This document shows positions 44,501 to 52,847 of a DNA stretch of 64,000 nt, piece by piece. The notes under the pieces were generated by a model. That model did not search any database, was not told the DNA's origin, and worked only from the letters and a program-made list of their open reading frames with translations. The translations under genes were made by a program, and so were the position numbers. The first letter of the stretch is position 1; every line of letters begins with the position of its first letter. Source of the DNA: Hofstenia miamia (lineage: Eukaryota > Xenacoelomorpha > Acoela); the NCBI GenBank assembly GCA_004352715.1, contig SCFE01000030.1, forward strand, positions 152,957-216,956, written 5' to 3'.

Positions 44501-47500
44501 ACGGACTTTTCATGTTGGACACAGAATTTTTTTATTAATAGCGTGTGTTGAATAACTATTAATATTTCTTTTTCAAAATCAGATTACAAGAATTACATCA
44601 TTATTAATGTGCCCTTAGATATCTAAACTGCAGCATTGTCAGTGCGACATTGAGGTTAAGATTACTGTTTAAAATTTGTATTGAATAAATTGATTTTTTG
44701 AAAACAAAGAATGATTGCAGGGTCAAAAATTGTGCTACAAAAAATTGCGGGGTCGCAGGGGTGCAACCCCCGTTCACACTACTAGTTTGTAGTAAACAAT
44801 GGGCGTGTTAAAATATTGCAAAAAATAAACATTTTATTGTCTTATTTTTAATATTTTATAATTCGAATTGGAAATCTGAAGAGAAACATTGCCCCCATTT
44901 CTCCCCCGGGTACGCCTCTGCTTTTCAGATCATCAACTACGTAATTAATTAATGTGGTTTATCCGGAATTTTCAATTTCTACAATGAGTTAGTTAATAGT
45001 TATCTAGAAATGGATAGAGTTTTAACTTTAGTTTTTTATAATTTTCATGACACGTGATAAGATGACTGCACTAATTAATTGCAAATTATTCACTTTTGTT
45101 TACAGGTCAGAAATTGAGTTGACCAGTATTGATATTTTCACCTTATTGATATAGTTGATCTTCTCACTTTAAATTTGCATTTGTTCGCAATTAGTTCGCG
45201 GATAATAATTTGCAATTGTAAATGTTTGTTGTACATGTATGTTGCAACAATTAAACTTTCTATACAAAAGTATTATAAGCATAAGAAAGCTTTGAAAATT
45301 ATATTAATTTAGTGCAAGCTGGAAATCACTGGAAGAGAAAGAGCGAGATATCAATAAAAAAATTGAAGATACTACCAAAAATTTGGACAACATAACGCAG
45401 AAAAAGTCTGTTCAGTCATATTCTGATGTTTCGCCTAGCCCTGGAGATCAATTTCCTCCACCACCACCTAGTTTGTTTTTAGCTGAATATGACGGTGATG
45501 AATTTATAAAACCTGCTGAGAAACCTACAACTGAAAAGATTCCTGAGAAAACTAGTTCAAATAGTCCTCATAAAAATTTTTCCATTATGCGTGAGCCAAA
45601 GACCTTATTACGAAATGAGCCAGCAAACGTTCAAATGACCAAAACTCCATTGCTCAGTAATCCAGTTCCTTATCGTGCTCAATTTCCTTCTGCAAATACA
45701 AAGACACCCCAGCACTTCAATTCAGAACCTTTATTGCGTACAAGAGCAGTTCGACCGCGATTCGAATCACCACAAATTGCCCCATCTAGTGCTCATATTC
45801 CACGGCCCAAAACAAATGATTATCGTCCACAAAATCGTGCTCCTCTTTTGCCAACTAATACACTTAGAAACCCACCTCCATCTTCACATCCAAGAGGTCC
45901 GCTACTTCCACAAGCAAGTCGACCCAACTTTAATTACGAGCCTAGGCCTTATCCAATGCAACCACCATTCCCGCCATATGAGCCTCCTGTCTATTTTCAA
46001 CGAAATCCACCTCCTCCTGTACCTCGTTTTCCTGCTCCTGACTATTCGAAAGAATCACACCTTCATAAATCTGAGTTTGCCAAAGAAAATTCCACAAAGC
46101 CTTTGCTACCAATCCCTAGTAATAACAGACAACAGTTTACTGACAATAGTAATGAAACAGTTTCAGAAAACATTGTCGATAAAGCCTCTGAGGATATTAA
46201 CGTTGCTGATCTAGATTTCGATGCCATTAAGGCAGCCCTCAAAATTCTTGGAAATAATGACAAATTCAGTAAGTACTTTATATATATATATATATATATT
46301 ATATTGAAAAAATCGAAGTTGGGATGAACCAAAACAAGTAATTGAACATAGTCACCATTGCAATCGACAACTGTGAGTAAATGAGTAATGGGAATATTAA
46401 ATTGCTGCACAAGCACACCCTTCTTTTTGTAAACATTGAGTATCAAATGTACAGTGAACGTTTCGTTTTAATTAATTTAAAAAATCTACTGGGAAAACTT
46501 GAGAGCATTGAAAAGGGGTTCTGTAGTTTTTGTAGTATTATTTCAGTAAATATTGTACTACGTATTAAATTGTTAAATAATTTATTGATTTTGAATTATT
46601 AGAATGAAATACCCGAACAAGAGCAGTCATCAAATTCTCAACCCCAGACAGATATACCACATACATCACCGGAAAAACAACATGTCGACGATGATATTCG
46701 TATACCCGATGACCCAAATGTAGATGCCCGTCGATACAAAGAAGATTTCGAATACCGCCAATGGTATAATCGATTTGGTAAAGCTTATTATCAACAAAAG
46801 AGGTTTACTAATTTATAGTATATCCAATCATATCTTTGAATGTTTAGTGAGTCTTTTCAAGATCCTCCTCGAGATTGTAAGTTGTTTTCAATTCTGTTAC
46901 AATTTTGTTGTTAATTTAGAGATTGCTGCGGGCTTTTAAAAAACCCTTTTCACATTAGGTTGTCATTTAACCAACGTTTTCAAACTTCAATTTATTCCGA
47001 GCACTTTTTATATATTTGGGGTGACCAAAAAGTAATGAGCCTTTAATTCTAACTAAATTAACTTTATTTTGTTTCTCCTGAAACTTTAGAAGTTGTAAGA
47101 AGTAATACTCATAATGTTCCATGCAATATTTCATTAAATTCTGATTAGTCTAACAGCACTTTTCAGCTTTAGATATCATTTGAAAATTATAGGCGCAACG
47201 AATACAAATTTAAGCGAGATTGAACAAATTGTCCATTTTAAAGGAGTCATGAGTACAGAGAATTGCTGCTAACGCACGTGCTCACATTTCAAATGGCGCC
47301 CAGAAGTTTTTCCAAAATCGTGGAGTTTTCATGGTTGTCAGTCACCCTACAGCCCAGACTTCAATTTGTGCGACAGGTGGCTGTTCAGGGAGTTGAAGAA
47401 ATGCCTGAGAAGTGTGACCTACGCATCCCACATGGAAATTGAGGAAATTATCGAAAGTGCTTTACATTCAATTCCAGAGGATCACTTTCTTAAACAAGTC

Positions 47501-50500
47501 CGTCATTGCCAATGATGGTGAATACGTGTGCGATACGTACTAATTTTTTTGTTCGTTGCACAAGCATTAATCATGATTTTAAAAATTTCGTAATTCTCAA
47601 AATACATCATATTGCACTGTAATTTTTTTCAATTTTGAGAATTAGATAATGAAATTTTTTTCCATGTCAAAATCAGACTATACTTTAAAAAAATAGCAGA
47701 TATATTTAAGAGGGTTCATCACTTTCTGGTCACCCCAATATTTTGTATTGTTTAAAGAGTAGCAATCATTTGAAAATAGATCAGAGATGGGCATCGGGTG
47801 CACGACTTTACTCAACCCTACTTCCGGTATCGAGTAACGTCGGGTTCGGGCACAATATTTGAATTTGAGAAGGTCGGGTCCGGTACGCTCAGTGAGCAAG
47901 CTACCTCGAGTATGATATACTGAATAAAATGCAATATTTCGTATTTATTTGCTTGCAATTTATGTACATACTTGTTTGTTGAGTATTTTGTTTTTTGCTA
48001 CTCGAGTCAGGTCGGGTAAGTGAATCGATAGCTGGGATGGGTAAGGGAATCAATAGTCGGGTTCGATTAATCAAATTGTTTGTCGAGTGGGGTGGGGTAT
48101 AGTTCTTTTATTGAATACCCATCACTGAAATCGATGTTTAATTCAATGTTTTGAATTATTTGTTTAGATTATCGAAATGCTCCGTATCCACCGCGCGATC
48201 GATCATATCCTCCTCATGAACATCCTTATCCACCGCATGATCGTCCTTATCCGCCTCATGAACGTTATCCACCTCATGAACATCATTACCCGCCCCATGA
48301 GCGTCATTATCCACCTCACGATCGAGGTTATCTACCCCACGATCGCAATTATTCACATGATCACCCCTATCCACCACGTGATCATTATCCTCCCCATGAT
48401 CGTTACCCGCCTCATGATCGCTCGCACCCAACTCGAGATTCTTATCCACCCCACGAGCAAGATATTCCACCACGTGATCGGCAATATTCTCGCGATCAAA
48501 ACAATAGACCGCGAGATTTCCCATTGGATGATAGATTCCATCCACTTGAAAGTTCTAGATATCCTAGACGTGACGATCGTTATTCAGTTAGTCCGACGCG
48601 ACATGGTAGTCCATTGCCTTCAAGGTAACTTCTTTGCAATCATGATATAGTTGTTTGCATTTAGAATATTTTCTAGTTATAAGTTTTACATTACACTTTC
48701 AATTTCAAATGTGTTTAATGTAGAAAATATAGCAATGAAACAAATTTTATGTTTTGAAGTAGATATGCTTTCCTAAAAATTATTTCAAGTTTACTTTATC
48801 GTTTAGATACTAGTTACTTGTGAAATTATCCAAGTTTACATTTCTTTTAAAAATAATTTTCCGCTAAAACTTAATAACGATTTTATTGTCAAATATTACA
48901 ATTCATTTATATTTAATTACTTTTAAAATACAAAATTTTTTAATGCACTGAGTTCTTGAATAAAAACATGAATTGGCTCTTATTTTGCAAATTGCTTATC
49001 ACTGCACTGATAAAAAGTGTTACCTACGAGGATAAGTTTACTGTGAAAAACCAATAAATACTGACTGCTCAAGGCAGCCATTCAAGGAAAACTCAACAAG
49101 TTGGACCAGATCTCACCAATGCGGTGCTGAGCAATTTGTAAAATTGGGGGAATTATTGTTTACATTTATGAGGCCAGCACATGAAAAATGTTGTATTTAA
49201 ATATGACTAGCAATTTTGATTATTTTCTTAATACTTTGTTCTTTAAAATCCATTAAGTAATTAGGGAGTTATTAAAGATTTTTAGATTTTATGATTACAT
49301 TACATCTGCTTCACCCACTTATTAGACAGTTAAAAATAAATTATTTCAGCATTGTACAGTGTTTGTAAATAATATAATGGTTGCTATTTTTAGTCGGGAT
49401 TATCTTCCAGATTATCACGACCGTTATGAAAAAGGCTTTGACCGAAATTATCCACCACGACATTACGATTCATTTGAAAGAAGACGTTCACCTGAATATA
49501 GATCGAGAGACCCTCCGCCTGATTGGGATCCACATCGAATTTATCCGGATGACAGGCATATTTCGCATCGTAGATCACCTCCTGATAATTACCGATCAAG
49601 TAGATCACCTCCACAAAATTTCTATCGAAGTAGATCTCCACCTCATGACTACCACTATTCCAAATCACCTCCTCGACGTTATCGTTCCAGGTCACCACGA
49701 AGTACAGAATATTTTTACAATCAAGGGCTATCTCCCCCTCGCACACGATCGCCACATCACAGTCGATCACCATTTCATGGACGTTCTCCACCACATCGTA
49801 GTCATTCGCCACATGTTCGTGGACATCTTCGTCGGAGTCGAAGTCCTCCAATACGAGACCGTTCGCCTTATCTTCGCGGCATATCACCAAATGGACGGCC
49901 TTATCCACCCAAAAACAGGTCTCCTCCTCGTAGTTATCGTCATCAAAATTCTCCCCCTGGTCATAGAAGTAGATCTCCAGGAACTGGAAAAATACTGCCT
50001 CAAATTCCACTTAGTCGGAGAGATCCATTGACAAGGTAATTTACAGAGCTACCTGTTCTGAATTTATAATTTTGTTAAAGATTATAAACTAAACGAAATT
50101 GCATGTTTTTGTAGTGTTTTTGGTTGGTGTAGGAAGCATATTAAATTGATTCAAACCGAATTATTTTCCAGAATAGAAATATGCGTTTTAATGATTAATA
50201 AAATCAATATTTTCGAATTTAAGGCAAATGCGATATATAAGTTTGAGTTTTTATAGTATACGTATTTAACCTTGTTAATAAGTCTATTTAATCCAATTTC
50301 GAATTTCTGTTCAACTTTTGCATTAAATATGACGGCAGTGCTTTCTACTCATAAATTTAAAGCATTTTCTGACATTAATTTATTTTTAAAAAGTTCATGA
50401 ATGTTATCATGCTTTTTCCTTGAAATATATTTTCATAAAGGTAGTAGAAGCAGAATCTTTCAACCTATATTTCTTTCACTTTAGAGTTGTTTTGTCATTA

Positions 50501-51807
50501 TTTCAAAATATTTCTTTTGTGGTTTGTGTAGTTTCTTATACATGTAGTTTTGCCTTTTCTTAAAATTCTAACGATGTTCTATAAGTGGTCCTCCAGCGAA
50601 GCCGCAAATAACTTCAGTTTCTTTGGAAACACTGCTTGAGAAGCCTGGTCGTAGTATACGTCCTGAAAAGCTTGTAATGTTCATTCGTGGGCCACCAGGT
50701 AGTGGAAAATCCTTCCTCGCAAAGATGATAAAGGTAAAATTTTGAGGGTGTTTTAATGACATTAGGATCTAAATTAGGAACGAGAGCTCGAATTCACAAA
50801 TCAACCACCAAGAATCCTCAGTCTTGATGACTATTTTATGAACGAAGAAGAAAAACTCGAAAAGGATCAAGATGGCAAAACCATTAAGAAAAAGGTTATT
50901 TGAAATAGTCATTGATTCAATAGTTTAGCGACAATTCATGTTTAAATATCTAAATTTTAATATTTTAAATTACTCGCTAGAGGATCGCAAACTGTTTGTA
51001 AATATGCTTGCTTAAATACACCATGTACGCAACGAAACATGTGAGATATTATTTATAAATATTTTAGGTTATGAATTATGTTTATGAAAGTGAAATGGAA
51101 GATGCTTACCGTAAAAGCATGTTAAAGACCGTTAGGAAAACTGTGGATGACGGCTATTTTAATTTGATCATTGTTGATGCGCCGAACGATCGTTACAAAT
51201 TCTTCAGGGAGATGGCTGATTACTCTACTGCAAATGGATTTCAGGTCATCATCATTTTCTGAATTCTTACTGATGTTGATTGCCTTTTTAAAAGAGAATT
51301 ATCATTAATTTCTGTTCCTTAGGCCACGATTAGACTAGCGATTGTTCGAAGTTGNNNNNNNNNNNNNNNNNNNNNGGGAGATGGCTGATTACTCTACTGC
51401 AAATGGATTTCAGGTCATCATCATTTTCTGAATTCTTACTGATGTTGATTGCCTTTTTAAAAGAGAATTATCATTAATTTCTGTTCCTTAGGCCACGATT
51501 AGACTAGCGATTGTTCGAAGTTGATCTATCACATTTGAAAGAATTGCACGTCTAACCACCCAAGGTAATTAACAATGTGATAATCACAAGGAATCGAACG
51601 CGACGATTTCTTCGTGATCGTCACATCCCTAATTATCTCGGGTGGTTAGACGTGCGATTCAATCAAAATGTTTTAGATCACTTTTGAACCAATCACTAGT
51701 CTAACCGTGGCCTTATATAAATACATTTTTCAAACAGTCATTTTTAACGGTTTAGACATTTTGTATCAATTATTCCACCAACGCAATGTTTCGCATTCTT
51801 TCGTGTT

Positions 51808-51867
<60 letters not shown>

Positions 51868-52799
51868 CAACAAAGAAAGCATTTCTACTCAAACAAAATC
51901 AGTCAATAATTAAAAAATCTAAGAATTCGAAAAATGCCATTAAAAACATATTGGATTCAATATTATATCATTAACATATTATTGATTCATGGGTACATAT
52001 ACAGAAAAGTTCTATGAACAATTGTTTTGTATGATCAGATGGCATTACGAATGTTTGAATTAATAATGATTTGTACCATTGCGATCCTCACAGATACGCA
52101 AAGATGCATGCNGGCCAATATAAGTTTGCAGCAAGTTGAACTACAAGATGAGTGTGATGAGGCGCAAAGTTAACAGGTAGAGGCAAATCAGAAGGGGGAG
52201 CCACAGAAAAGGAAATCATACATGTCTTGGTAGTGCTAAAATCAAGATGGTTGACAGAGCACCAAGTAGACAAGTGCTCAAGATCACAAAAAATGTTCGA
52301 AGCAAAAGACCAACCAAAATAAAAAATCGCAGTGTCGTCAACATACAACAGGCAAGACGAGTTGAGAACAGAATGAGGGAGGTCGTTAATGGCAACGAGG
52401 AAGAAAAGAACAGCAAACACTGAGCCTTGAGGGGCACCACTAGTAACGGGGACAGGAGAAGAGNACGTTGGCTTGCTTGCAGAAATATGCTGGCTGGCTG
52501 CAGAGAGACACGCACGCGCCAGTAGTGATGATTTTGCTGGCGGTGGCGGTTGCTGGATTGATGAAACAGCAGGGGGGTCTTTCTCCACTGGGAGATCGAG
52601 ATGTTCCTCAAGGACTTCGACGATTTCAGGCAGAAGATCGTCTGGAATCAAACTTGTCTTAAAGCGTGGATCAAGTGCAACGGCGGCACATAGGAATGGG
52701 TCGCGAAAGTTGATACGCTTCTTCAGCTGCTGAACCAGACAATCCCTAGAAAACAGGTATTATTATATTTATCGTTGTTAACAATCTCTCTCCTCTCTC

Positions 52800-52847
<48 letters not shown>

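Noticed and set aside
48156-48650. Other-frame ORFs over the YLPM1 repeat exon (His/Ile-rich and Asp/His/Val-rich)
   Set aside because: They are by-products of the YPPHDR-coding repeat; the correct frame is fixed by phase agreement with exons 4 and 6.
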